A stretch of 64,000 nucleotides of DNA, taken from assembly GCA_033816765.1 (NCBI GenBank), contig CM066298.1, forward strand, positions 682,001-746,000, written 5' to 3'. Positions 48,080-59,679 of the stretch are shown one piece after another. The stretch comes from Nothopassalora personata (Eukaryota; Ascomycota; Dothideomycetes; Mycosphaerellales; Mycosphaerellaceae). The translations under genes were made by a program, and so were the position numbers. Position 1 is the first letter of the stretch. The number at the start of each line of letters is the position of its first letter. A model generated the notes under the pieces. That model did not search any database and was not told where the DNA came from. It worked only from the letters and a program-made list of their open reading frames with translations.

Positions 48080-49990
48080 GATTGAGTAATTAGGGAATAC
48101 CCGCCCCTAGTAAAGTAAGTAGAGCCCGACGACCTTAGACCGCAAACGATGCTATTAACGCCTTAGCTACTTATATAGGCGGCGATATCCTTAAGATTAG
48201 TAAGCTAGAGTTCTATTATAGCGACCGAGATAAGTTTAACACTTAGGTTACTTAGATAGATATGTACTTCTTATTTAACTCTATAGCTAAGAATCTTAAG
48301 CCTATCTTTACTACTACCTTCTTAAGAGGACGAGTATAGCATTAGGTTAAACCCTTCCTTAGGACCTACCTAGATAGTAACGGTAACGACAATGTAAACG
48401 GAATCTTTATGTCTTATAGGCACCTTAAGAATGTAATAAAGAGCGTCTTTAGAATCTCTAATAAGATCTCTACTACGGTACGCGTTATCTAATACCTAAC
48501 CTAGAAGACATCTACTACCGACTACGCTACGAAATTCTAGGAGTACGCCTAGCTTACTAATTAGGACGATAAAGCACTTTAAGTTATATACCGAAGAGGA
48601 CTAAAGGAGTATATTAAGGATAAGTTAATAAGGGACGGTCGAAGGATCGATAACTTAGGATCTTTAGTTAAAGTTACAATCGATCTTAACGATAAGCTCT
48701 ACGAGAGAGCTCTAGAGCGACGCTACGACTCTAGAGTGTCCGGAAAGGCCGGATATACTCTAGGCTACGATAACCGTAATAGAGGCTTTAACGACAATTA
48801 TAACAATAAGCCTAAGAATAAGCTATTTTACGGACTATAGCTAATAGAGCTCGACGTTACCGAGAAAGGTCGTAAGATTAGGAATAGGAACGGGAATAGA
48901 GAATCCCGAAGTTTAAAGGAAACACGAACCTACTATAGATACGGTAAACCTAGCTATATAGTAAAAGACTACCGCGGTAGAAATATAGTACGCCGCGAAC
49001 AGTTTAATATAATACAACCCCAAACTAGTAAATCTAAGAGTAGCGTTAGATCTCGAGGAGATACCGACTATACTCGGAGAGTAGAGGAGAGAGCTAGTAA
49101 CGGAAGTACGGAGCCTCTCCTAGACCCCTTAGGAGAACGAGGAGGATACTATAGGCAGTAAATAGAGGTTATACCATTTAGGCTATAGAACTAACTATAA
49201 TAGTTTAGAGAAACATACTAACGGGTACTCGAAGAACTCCGATAGGGGAAACGAGAGTTTAGTATAATAGTACGAAGAGTCCACTACGAGAATAAAACTC
49301 GAAATAGTTACGGAAGCCTTTATTAGCAATTCTATTACTAAGACTCGTGCTAAGTTTACTACTCCGCTAAATTAGGAGTAGGGTATTAGCCTTAGTAACC
49401 GTAAGGAACCCTAGGAGCAAAACATAGGTAGAACGCCGCGCTCTAGGAAGTAGACATCGACAAATCCTACTTCGACGATAAAGATAAGGAGAACTAGGAC
49501 CCCGAATAGAACGGATCGTAGTTACTAGTACTATAGGAAGACAGTTAAGAAATTACCGGGCTAGATAATATCGAAGAAGAACAGGAGCCGGAAGAATTAA
49601 GCGAAGAAGATTCCTCTAAAGGAGAAGAGAGCGATACTAACGACGATAATAAACGACTTACCTTTACGGTAGACGTACCTAAGGGACTATACGACATAAT
49701 TGTTTACCTATAGAGAAGACACGAGGAATTTCTACCTAGAATAAATAGACGACGGATACTGCACCCTATTAAGTTTAATAAGACACTCGACACCCTACGA
49801 GGTATAGCCTAGGGATACATACTTATAGAGACAACCAAAAACCTAGTAACCGCTATTATAGAACGACTACTAATAGGAAGCCGGATAATAGGCACCGGAT
49901 ACCTTATACTATTAGAAACATTTGTATTAAACGAATTACGCAACGTAGTGCAATATATACGCGTACTCTACTTAGAAACGTAGAAGATCT
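48080..49990 (+). pseudogene. Element E gag remnant
   Basis: Plus-strand frame with TAG/TAA stops. A helical capsid-like region (DMYFLFNSIAKNLKPIF, then KEYIKDKLIRDGRRIDNLG) is followed by a zinc knuckle near 48.95 kb whose Cys and His codons became Tyr (YYRYGKPSYIVKDYRGRN), then NIVRREQFNII and an acidic C-terminal part (EELSEEDSSKGEESD near 49.6 kb). Gag would package the element RNA. Confidence 0.8.
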
Positions 49991-50199
49991 AGGAACGTTA
50001 ACGAATATAGGTGTAGACATAGAAAGGCTCGCGCTAGGTTTAAGCGGAGGCCTCGAGACACGAAGCACGACGTTCTATATACGAATAGGGAAAAGGATTA
50101 ACTTCCTAGGAATAAGCGACTAAAGGGAGTTATACGGTATAGAAAAGGCTTAAGTATTACTAACGATAATAGTATTTCGAACTAAGATTATCGTTAACG

Positions 50200-53100
50200 G
50201 GTATGGGATAGATACTATAATAGATTCCGGAGTAAGCGGGAACTTTACCTCCGAATCATTTATTATAAGACATAGGATCGCTACCTATAAGAAGAAAGAG
50301 GGTCCAAATTAATCGCGGTAGACGGATTATCCTTACCTAGTATAGAGCGCGAGACGATACCGCTACTACTTACTATCTAACGGCACTACGAGGAGATTGC
50401 CTTAGATATTACTAATATAGCTAGTTATAATATTATACTAGGTATACCTTAGTTAAGAAAGTACAATCTAGTAATGGACTAGAGAAGAGGAGTACTTACA
50501 TTTAGGGAATGCGATTATGTTATTAACATTTAGCCTACGTAGCGGTAGCGTTCGCTAGTAGATAAGGTAAGGAAACAGCTAAATAGGATATAGCTTACGC
50601 CGACTAGAAGGATAGAAGAACTACCTTCGACCGGGATAGATACTAGCGTAGGGCCGCCGGGTTACGAAGTTACTAGTAGTAATAGAAGTAACGTACTATC
50701 GAAGGATACTAACATCTCGGAGTTAAGTATTCCTAAGGAGTATCGTAAGTAGTCGCGACTCTTTAAAGAGGAGAGAGGTAAGGATGCCTTACCTAAGTAC
50801 TAACTATAGGATTATAAGATAAATATTTAGCTAGGGAAAGAGCCTCTATAGGGACCCCTATATTAAATGTCTAAGAAAGAGCTATAGACCCTACGAGAAT
50901 AGCTAAAGGAGAAGCTAGCTAAAGGATAGATAAGAAGATCTACCTTAAGTGTAGGAACTCTATATATGTTCGTTCTAAAACCGAACGGGAAACTACGACT
51001 CGTCTAAGACTACCGAAAGCTAAACGAGATTACGATTAAGAACCGATACCTACTACTAAACATCGAAGAAGCATAAGACAGATTAACCGGATTAGACTAG
51101 TATACGAAGATTAACCTACGAGACGCCTTCTATACTATATAAATAGTAGAAGGAGAAGAATAGAAAACCGCCTTTAGGACAAGATATAGACTCTACAAGT
51201 TCTTAGTTATACTAATAGGATTAACTAACGTACCCGCATCCTACTAGGACCTTATTAATAAAACACTTAGAGACCTACTCGACGTATATGTTATTACTTA
51301 TATAGACGATATACTAGTCTATATAAGAGGATCCCTCTAGGAGCATACGAAACAAGTCTAAGACGTGTTCGAACGACTTACACGGTTAGGCTTTAAGATA
51401 GCGCCTAAGAAGTGCAAATTCTATAAGAAAGAAGTTAAGTTTCTAGGCTTTATTATTAGTACAATAGAAATTACGATTAATCCTACGAAGACATAGTTAA
51501 TTAGAGAATACCTAGAACTAAAGACAGTTAAGGACGTATAATCGTTCCTTAGACTAGCTAACTATAACCGGAAATTCATTAAGGACTATTTAAAGACAGT
51601 AGTACTAATAACGATACTTACGAGAAAAGACGTTAACTAGAAATAGGGAAAAGAGTAATAAGAAGCGTTTAGGAAACTTAAGGAACAATACGCTTTAGCC
51701 CCTACGCTTCGATTATTCGATAGTAGTAAGGAAGTCTACATCGAGACCGACGCGTCTAATATAGTAATAGGCGTATATCTAACATAGACATACGAGGGGA
51801 AGAGACACCTAGTAGCCTATTATTCCCGGAAAATAACTATAGCGGAACAGAACTACGACATCTATAATAAAGAGCTTCTAGCTATCGTTACTACTATATA
51901 ATATTAGAGAGTATACGTCGAGGGCCTACCGAAGTTAACGATTCTTTTAGACTATAAGAATCTTACGTACTTTACGACGATAAAAGAACTTACCCGTAGA
52001 TAAGCCTACTAGTCGGAGCTACTAGGGCAATATAAGTTCGAGATTAAATATACTCTAGGAATAGAGAACGGCCGCGCCGACGCGCTAAGCCGGAGAAGCG
52101 ACTATATAGAAGGGAAAGAACTAGTATAATAGAAGATACTTATGATAAACCCTAATAGAACTCTTAGTACTAACACGAGAGAGTTTAATAACATCGTACG
52201 AATCCTAAGCAATAAGGAAGAGCAGTTCCCTATATCGTAAGGAAAGTACTAAGTACCGAAGGACCGAGAAGAAGAATGTATTTAACAACATTACGACGAG
52301 CCGACTTATAGACACCCTAGAACTTTAAAGACGGTAGACCTAATATAACGTAGCTTCTTATTCCTATAGATAAGACTAAAAGTGCTACGCTACATTAAGA
52401 AATGCGTACAATGCTAGTAGAACAAGGCTACTAGACACGCTAAATATAGTTACCTACAGTTTAGGACGCTACTAACAAAACTATAGACGAAGTTACAATA
52501 GACTTTATTACGAAACTCCTAGTGTCTAAGGATTAAGTTATAGACTAAACATACGACATAATACTAGTTATAGTCGATAGGCTTCCTAAGTACGTATACT
52601 TTATTCCTACATTAGAAATATATACTATAGAGTAGCTCGGATACCTTATACTAGATAGATTAATCCGATACTACGGATCCCTAGAGATATTTATTACGGA
52701 TAGAGATAAGCTCTTTACGTTAAACTACTAGAAAACACTTATCGGAACGATCGGAATTAAACATAAACTGTTAATAGCATATTATCTAGAGATAGACGGA
52801 TAAACGGAAAGAACAAATTAGATATTAGAACAATACCTACGGCACTATATTAATTACGTATAAGACAACTAAGTTTTACTACTACTAATAGCGTAGATTG
52901 TACTAAACAACTACAAATTAGAGACAACTTTAACGACGCTATTCTATACGAACTTTAGAAAAGATCCTAACCTATTCGGAACACCTAGATCTTACCTATA
53001 AGCCAAAAGAGCTATCGTAACGACGGAAACTCTTAAGGAAGTGTATAAAAAGGCACGTAAGGCGATCGAAGATACATAATAGAAATTGTCTTAATAACGG

Positions 53101-53520
53101 TAAGACACGAGAAAAATAGCACCTCTACTTAAAGAGGGGGATAAGGTCTATCTCCTTATAAAAAACTTAAGAATAAGAAGATAGACTAAGAAACTAGATT
53201 ACGTTAAGATCGGACTATTTTTTATCGATAAAGTTATAGGACTAGCTAACTACCGCCTACGACTACTACCTAACGCAAAAATCTACCTAGTGTTTTATAT
53301 CTCTAAGTTAGAACCCGTAGACGCTAAAACACCTTACTAGGAGAGCTTCTATTTCGAGCTAGAAGTAGAAAATGAATTCGAAGTCGAAAAAATCCTAGAT
53401 AAAAAAGGTTAGCGATACCTTATTAAATAGAAAGGATACAACGATTTAGAAAATACCTAGGAACTAAAAGAAAACCTACAGAACTGTTAGTAGAAGATTC
53501 AAGAATATTATAGGACCTAA
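50200..53520 (+). pseudogene. Element E pol remnant
   Basis: Protease motif near 50.22 kb (DSGVSGNF). Reverse transcriptase 50.95-51.45 kb, with YRKLNEITIKNRYLLLNIEE and the catalytic YIDDIL near 51.30 kb. RNase H near 51.74 kb (YIETDASNIVIG, catalytic Asp kept). Integrase about 52.3-53.0 kb, including ITDRDKLFT. Integrase tail 53.1-53.3 kb. Chromodomain near 53.38-53.50 kb (FEVEKILDKKG-RYLIK-KGYNDLENT). Interruptions are almost all TAG or TAA, where Trp or Gln is expected. Confidence 0.88.
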
Positions 53521-53570
53521 AAAGAGGGCCCTACGGACTAAGCGCTATTAGCGACTAGTCCGCTAGGAAC

Positions 53571-53689
53571 AACTAGAATAGGAATCGAACCTACGACCTT
53601 TAACGGTATAAGCCCCGAGGGACTTAACTACATACTACAAGTACGTAGTATAATGCGCTATTAACGCTCTACTACTAAGCTACATAACT
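53571..53689 (-). tRNA. tRNA-like sequence with intron-like insert, inside element E
   Basis: On the minus strand: acceptor arm AGTTATG (53689-53683), spacer TA, D arm GCTT...GAGC, an anticodon region enlarged by about 46 nt, a variable loop, T arm GTAGG-TTCGATT-CCTAT and acceptor strand TCTAGTT. The A box reads TAGCTTAGTAG (RIP form of TGGCTTAGTGG) and the B box GGTTCGATTCC is a perfect consensus. D has a 73-nt version at the same place. The extra length could be a tRNA intron. Isotype not determinable; the anticodon stem is damaged. Confidence 0.65.
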
Positions 53690-53764
53690 AAAATTAATAA
53701 GAGAGAGGAAAACTTATAAGTTATATCCCTTACGATAATACGAAGAGACCGATTAACGAGCGTA

Positions 53765-54289
53765 CTTACCCGTAGAAGGACTAGAACTCGAGGGAGCCGC
53801 CGTAGCCTCCTCTAAAGTCGGATATAACTAGAAGGCATTATCCGGAATTATCGAGAGATCCTCCTAAGAAGGAATTAGTATTTAGAAAACACCCTCTAAT
53901 TCCTCCGGACTCCCTTTAGGAACGAGAAGACACGATAAAGGCGTAGATAGAGCTTCGGTACCCGTACTCGAAAGGCCCCGAAGATCCTCGAAATCCTTTA
54001 CCATCGCTTTCTCTTTACGATCCTCGGTAATACGGAGTTATTTTCGAAGGCGATAGAGTTTCGACATCGCCTTAGTTACCTTCTCTTTAGCTTTATCGAG
54101 CTTACGCTTTAGCCTTTAACGCTAGCTACGGAGTCTCTCCTACTCGGTCTACGTAACTATTACGTTATATTTAACACCTTTTCGGACACACTCCGAACAA
54201 GAGCTAAAACGCACATCTACTACGTAACGAGGACTCTTCTTCCCTTTAGGTACTCGAGCCTTCCGATAACTAGAATAAGGGGACGGCAT
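53765..54289 (-). pseudogene. Antisense ORF of element E
   Basis: Minus-strand ORF from ATG 54289 toward about 53765, between the tRNA-like sequence and the 3' LTR. It reads MPSPYSSYRKARVPKGKKSP, then VVDVRFSSCSECVRKGVKYN (Cys-x2-Cys then a third position, Cys in D and Tyr here), a Lys/Arg/Leu coiled-coil segment (KRKLDKAKEKVTKAMSKLYR), KDFEDLRGLSS, LLVPKGSPEELEGVF and a Pro/Ser-rich tail. It is interrupted only by TAG/TAA. Protein-level agreement with D is high along the whole length, which argues that it once coded. Function unknown. Confidence 0.65.
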
Positions 54290-54440
54290 TTCGTGGCCTT
54301 CGGACTTAATACCTAGCGCTTAACGTTCGCGACGCTCCTAACGGGTTAGCGGTTCGCTACTTATAGTTAGAAGGAAAAGGAGGGAAATATACGAAGAAAG
54401 AGAAAAAACTCGGGACGAGTTTTAATAAGGAGGGGAATAG

Positions 54441-54918
54441 TATTACGGTCTAGATTAGAGGGCTACGTAAGACGTAGTATAGGAAGAAGAAGAACTAAAG
54501 GATAAGGACTAATCGCTAAAAGGATTAGAGGGCTATTAAGCCCTAATTACGTATACGACTATAGGGATTATATATAGTCGTAGACGACCGTAGTAATAAG
54601 TATATAGTTAAACACGACTAGACGACTAGACGACCGGTTATATAGACGGTCGGACACCTACTACTAGCTAGTATAAGAATCTCCTTTATATTTAGAAACG
54701 CTAAGAATCCCTTATAGTTTCGATGCGTTTAACTCACTGTTTAATATTACTATTTAGAATACATTATGACTAACCTCTACCTTACCGCTACTTAAAGTCT
54801 TATAGACTAAGATAGCTACTACTTTATTACTCTCCCTTAACTTCCTATTGGCGGGGACAAACCCGATTAAGCTTATCTTCTTAACTTATAATATTATTAG
54901 GTTATACTAAACCTAATA
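54441..54918 (+). repeat. 3' LTR of element E
   Basis: 478 bp; starts TATTACGG (RIP form of TGTTACGG) right after the polypurine tract. Confidence 0.92.
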
Positions 54919-56910
54919 ACTAGTCCTTAGCGTCCCCTTTACTAGGCGCCTATAATAAGTATACGACGTACCTATCGTCTCTCCCCTATACGATTTTTAT
55001 TAGTAGTATAAGTAGCTTACCTAGGCCGCCTTATATTATTATAGCGTATACTCTTACTAGTAGCGATTAGGTCCCCTACGGCTCGTAGGCTCCTACTACC
55101 GTTATCGTCGCCTTATCCTATATCTTCTCGTAGGTAGCGGTTACGTACCTTACTATAGGCTCGTCCTCTCTTAATAGGGATTCCTTCTAGAAAGATAGCT
55201 TACTTTATAGCGTAGGAAGTAAGTTCGACGTCTACTACGCTACGCGTACGTAGTTACTACGTCGCGATAGCGTATCGGCTAGGTTACTCTTCCCCGGCCT
55301 ATACTCTACTATAAAGTTAAAAGATTATAGAAACGTCGCCTATCGAGCTTACCTCCTATTTAGCTACTTTACTATTATAAAACCCTATAGATTTGTATAG
55401 TCGACTAGTACCTAAACCGTATATAATACGCCTTAAAGGTACGGTCGCTAATACTTAAATACCTCTACTACTACTAGTAGCTCCTAGTTATAGGTCTTAT
55501 AATTATACTTAGTAGGTACTATCTTACGAGAATAGAAGGTAATTAGATACTACTCAGTCCTAAATAACTAAGAGATAATACCTATAATCGTAAAACTTAA
55601 GGTATTAGTTTTAACTCTCGTACGTAACGAAGGATTAAAGTACCTTGGGATAGGTACTCCGAGGAACCTAGCTTTTAGCCGTTAGAACGCTTACTCCTCG
55701 TAAGCGGACTATATAAGAGGCCCTTACTTCTTACTATTCTTACATCCCTTTAGTAGGTCTGTTAATAGCTTCGCAATCCTCGAGTACCCTTCGATAAAGC
55801 GCCTATAGAAGTTATAGAATCCTAGGAAGGATTAAACCTTATAAAACCTCGTAGGCGTAGGCTATTCCTTGATTACGGCTACCCTACTCCTATCTATCGA
55901 TACGCCTACGACGTTTACGATAAACCCTAGGAACTCGGTACTCTTCTAGAAGAAGCTATACTTCTTTAGGTTCGTAAATAGGGCGAACTTCCGTAGCCTC
56001 TCTAGTACTACGCGTACGGCTCGTACGTACTCCTTACGTATTACGCTATTAATAAGGATATTATCTAAGTAGACTACGTAGATATTATCTACTAACCTAG
56101 TAAGGGCCTTATTAATATACCCCTAAAAGGTAGCTAGTACATTAGTTAGCCTAAAAGGTATAACTAAGTACTCGTAGTAACCGTATCGCATACAAAACGT
56201 AGTCTTCTACTCGTCTCCTCGCTTAATAGGAATACGGTAGTAGGTATCCTATAGGTCAATTATAGTAAAGAGCCTTATACCCTATAGCCTATCTAAGGTC
56301 TTACTAATTAAGGGTAGTAGGTATCGGTTCTTTACTATAATCTTATTTAGGCCTCTATAATCTATATAGAGCCTAAGAGTACTATTCTTCTTTAGTACGA
56401 ATAAAACAGGGGTACCCGCCTCGCTTACGGATCGCCTAATCCACCCCTTCTCTATTACTTACGTAAGGTACTTCTTTAAGGCCTCTAGCTTAGTTAAGGA
56501 CTAGTAGTATAGCGGCTTAAAAGGGGGTTTCTTTCCTTCGACGAGATTAATCGTATACTTAACTCTATTAGGTATCTTACGCTTTACCTACTTATTAGGT
56601 ACGTATATATCTCGGAAGTCTATAAATTCTTTAGGCTATAAGGGACCCTCTCCTTTAGATACTACTATAGTAATAACCCGAATACTTATCGTATAAACCT
56701 ACTTTAAGCTCTCGAGATCCTTAAGGAACTCGCGTATATTACGCTACTAAATCGTAGGCGTCTCTATACTATAGTACTACTAGTTATCCTTATTAGCCTT
56801 TATAATCCGATTACGATACCGCTAGGGTCTACCTAAGATAACTAACGGCCTACCTATAGGCGCTATATAGTAGATAGCGTCGCTTACGCGCTCTACTCCT
56901 ATATCGTTAG
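54919..56910 (-). mobile_element. Element A1 internal part (RNase H, reverse transcriptase)
   Basis: Collinear with A2 25840-27830 and more heavily mutated. The minus strand carries the RNase H region (about 55.4-55.6 kb) and reverse transcriptase (about 56.0-56.4 kb), with the equivalent of the YLDDIL motif near 56.06 kb. It stops at GTTAG (56906-56910), where LTR F begins. The rest of A1 (gag and 5' LTR) must lie beyond the window. Confidence 0.88.
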
Positions 56911-57133
56911 TGTTAGGTTTAGTATAACCTAGTAATATTATAAGTTAAGAAGATAAGCTTAATCGGGTTTATTCTCGGACTGATAGGAAGTTAAGGGAAA
57001 GTAATAACGTAGTAGCTATCTTATCTTATAAAGACTAAGCAGTAGTAAGGTAGAGGTTAGATTATAGTGTATTCTAAACAGTAATATTAAATAGTAAGTT
57101 AAATGCCTCGAAACTATACGGGGTCCTTAGCGT
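56911..57133 (-). repeat. Partial E-type LTR in inverted orientation (F)
   Basis: TGTTAGGTTTAGTATAACC and the following 220 bp are the reverse complement of the 3' part of the E LTR (47829-48050). It is cut at 57133 by element D, so the remainder should reappear after D, outside the window. A solo LTR or the edge of a full inverted element are both possible. Confidence 0.85.
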
Positions 57134-57562
57134 TGTTACGGTTCGGATGAAGGACGGTATAGGACGTAGCATAGGAGGAAGAATTAGAAGACAAGAACCA
57201 ATCGCTAGGAAGAGGAAGGGACCCTACGTTCGGGTCACGTGCACGACCGCGCGCTTAGTGCATAGTCGAACACGACCGTAGAAGTAGCGTATAGACGTAC
57301 ACGACCACACGACTAGGCGACCGGTCGTATGGATAGACGGACGCCTAAGACCGGATAGCATACGAGTCTCCGTTGTATTTAGGAACGCTAAGAACCCTTA
57401 TGGTTTCGATGCGTTTAACTTATGTTACTATCTTACTAATTAGAATATAACTCTTATTCCTATTATTTATCTTTGCTTAGCTTACTTTAGCCTCTCTAAA
57501 GAATACCGCTACGTGACTTGACTTATCTCTCTTAAGACTAGCCCTAGAACGAGATAATAACA
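57134..57562 (+). repeat. 5' LTR of element D
   Basis: 429 bp; followed by CTTTAAACGCC, the probable primer-binding site. GCGTTTAA at 57411-57418 is complementary to it. Confidence 0.9.
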
Positions 57563-57579
57563 CTTTAAACGCCCTTAGG

Positions 57580-59530
57580 ATAAGCGCTACTTAAGCAGCT
57601 AGTAGGGGAACACCCGCCCCTAGCGAAGTAGGAAGCATCCGCCGTGCGCTACTATAATAGACCACTACGAAGGACGATAAGTCTAATGACGATAACGAGC
57701 CTACTCTAAGGAAGAACGACGTTAAGGCTACTAAGCTAGACCTCTTCTATAGAGACAGGGCTAAGTTCGACGACTAGATTAACTAGATAGATATGTATCT
57801 TATGTTTAACCTAGTCGATGCCAATAAAAGAACTATCTTCGCTATTACGTACCTTCGTAGAAGTGCGTAGAACTAGATTAAACCTTACCTTAAGGAATAC
57901 CTTAAAAGTATAGGACGATTAGACCCCACTAGAATGTTTAGGAGCTACACCCTCTTTAAAGATAAGATAAAGTTAATCTTTAGAACCTCGAACGAAGTCT
58001 AATAGGCTATACGAATCATTTAACACCTAAAGTAGAAGACGTCTACTTTAGAGTATACCGCTAAATTCGAAGAATACGGACAAATCACTAGATAGGACTA
58101 GACGGCGTTAATAACTATGTTCCGACGTAGACTTAAGGACTCCGTTAAGGACGAGTTAATAAGACACGGGGGACAGATTACTAACCTCGAAGAGCTAATG
58201 AAGGCGTCGATTAATATCGATAACTAGCTCTAGGAACGACACTAGGAAAAGAAATACGACTCTAAAGTAGGAGGTATAGTAGGATACGCTCTGGATCGTA
58301 GACCCTTAGGAGGATACGTTACGAAGGGAGAATTCTTACGACAAAGCTAACCCTACTATAGACTATAGCTAATGGAACTAGACGTTACCCAACGAGGACG
58401 GAGGATCGATAAGAGTAGGGGCCACGGAAAGCCCTTTAAAGGAAAAGGAAAACTTATATACTATACCTATAGTAAGGAAGGTCACATAGTACGGGATTGC
58501 CGCGGTAAGAATATAGTGCGCCGCGAGCAATTTAATATAATGCAACCCCGAACTAGTAAATCTAAGAGTAGCGTTAGATCTCGAGGAGATACCGACTATA
58601 CTCGGAGAGTAGGGGAGAGAGCTAGTAACGGAAGCACGACGCCTCTCCTAGACCCCTTAGAAGGACGAGGAGGATACTATAGGCAGCAAATAGTAGTTAT
58701 TCCATTTAATACGAAGAACTAACCACGACAGTTCAATATAATAACACGAAGAGTCGACTGCGAGATCGAATCCGAGTCTCGAAATGGTTATAGAAGCCTT
58801 CATTAGCGATTCTATTACTAAGACTCGTGTTAAGTTTACTACGCCGCGAAGTTAGGCGTAGGGTATTAGCCTTAGCAACTACGAGGAACCCTAGGAGCGA
58901 CGTATAGGTAAAACGCTACGCTCTGAGAAGTGGACATCGATAAATCCTACTTTAACGAAGATAGAAGTAACAAAGAAAATCAGGACCTAGGATAGAACGG
59001 ATTATGGTCACTAGAACTATAGGAAGAAAGTTAAGAAACTACCGGGCTAAATACCATTAAGGAAGAATAGGATCCGGAAGAATTAAGCGAAGAAGATTCC
59101 TCCGAAGGAGAAGAGAGCGACACTAACGACGATAACGAACAACTTACCTTCACGGTAGATGCACCTAAGAAACTATACGATATAATCATCTACCTATAAA
59201 GAAGGTACGAGGAATTCCTACCTAAGATAGGTAGACGAAGGAAGCTACACTCTATTAAGTTTAATAAGACACTCGACACCCTACGAGGCATAGCCTAGGG
59301 ATACCCACTTATAGAGATAACCGAGAATCTAGCAACTACCGTTATAGAACGACTACCTATAGGAAGCCGAATAACAGGTACCGGATACCTAACACTAGTA
59401 GGAACTTTCGTCTTAAACGAACTACGAACAGCAGTATAGTACGTACGGGCTCTCTACTTAGAATCGTAGAAGATCTAGGAACGTAATAAACTACAAGTGT
59501 AGATATAGGGCAACGGGCTACAGGTTCTAG
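57580..59530 (+). pseudogene. Element D gag remnant
   Basis: One plus-strand frame from about 57580 to 59530. Capsid-like part: LDLFYRDRAKFDD, then DMYLMFN. The zinc knuckle near 58.45-58.51 kb (LIYYTYSKEGHIVRDCRGKN) keeps its His and last Cys but has Tyr for the first two Cys. NIVRREQFNIMQ follows. The stretch 58372-58722 is free of stops (116 codons); the TAA closing it is CAA in element B, so it is a RIP mutation and not the gene end. The acidic C-terminal part (LSEEDSSEGEESDTNDDNEQ) lies near 59.1 kb. No clear ATG remains at the start. Confidence 0.8.
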
Positions 59531-59679
59531 CCGAAGCCTCTAGGCACGAAGTATGGCGAACTACATACTATTCGGGAAAAGGATTAGCTCCCTAGGAATA
59601 AGCGACTAAAGGGAGTTATGCAATACTTAGGCTCACGCATCGACATTAAACACAGTTTTCTAGACATAAGCAATCGTTA

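Larger units (their letters stand above)
47572..54918 (+). mobile_element. Ty3/gypsy LTR retrotransposon E, nested in A1
   Basis: 7347 bp between LTRs 47572-48050 (479 bp) and 54441-54918 (478 bp), with TSD ACTAG on both sides (47567-47571 and 54919-54923). A2 shows the unoccupied site (ATATACTAGTCCTTAG near 25845). Plus-strand order: LTR, gag with zinc knuckle, protease, RT, RNase H, integrase, chromodomain, then a tRNA-like sequence and an ORF both on the minus strand, polypurine tract (AATAAGGAGGGGAATAG), LTR. D is a close relative. RIP is very heavy. Confidence 0.93.
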
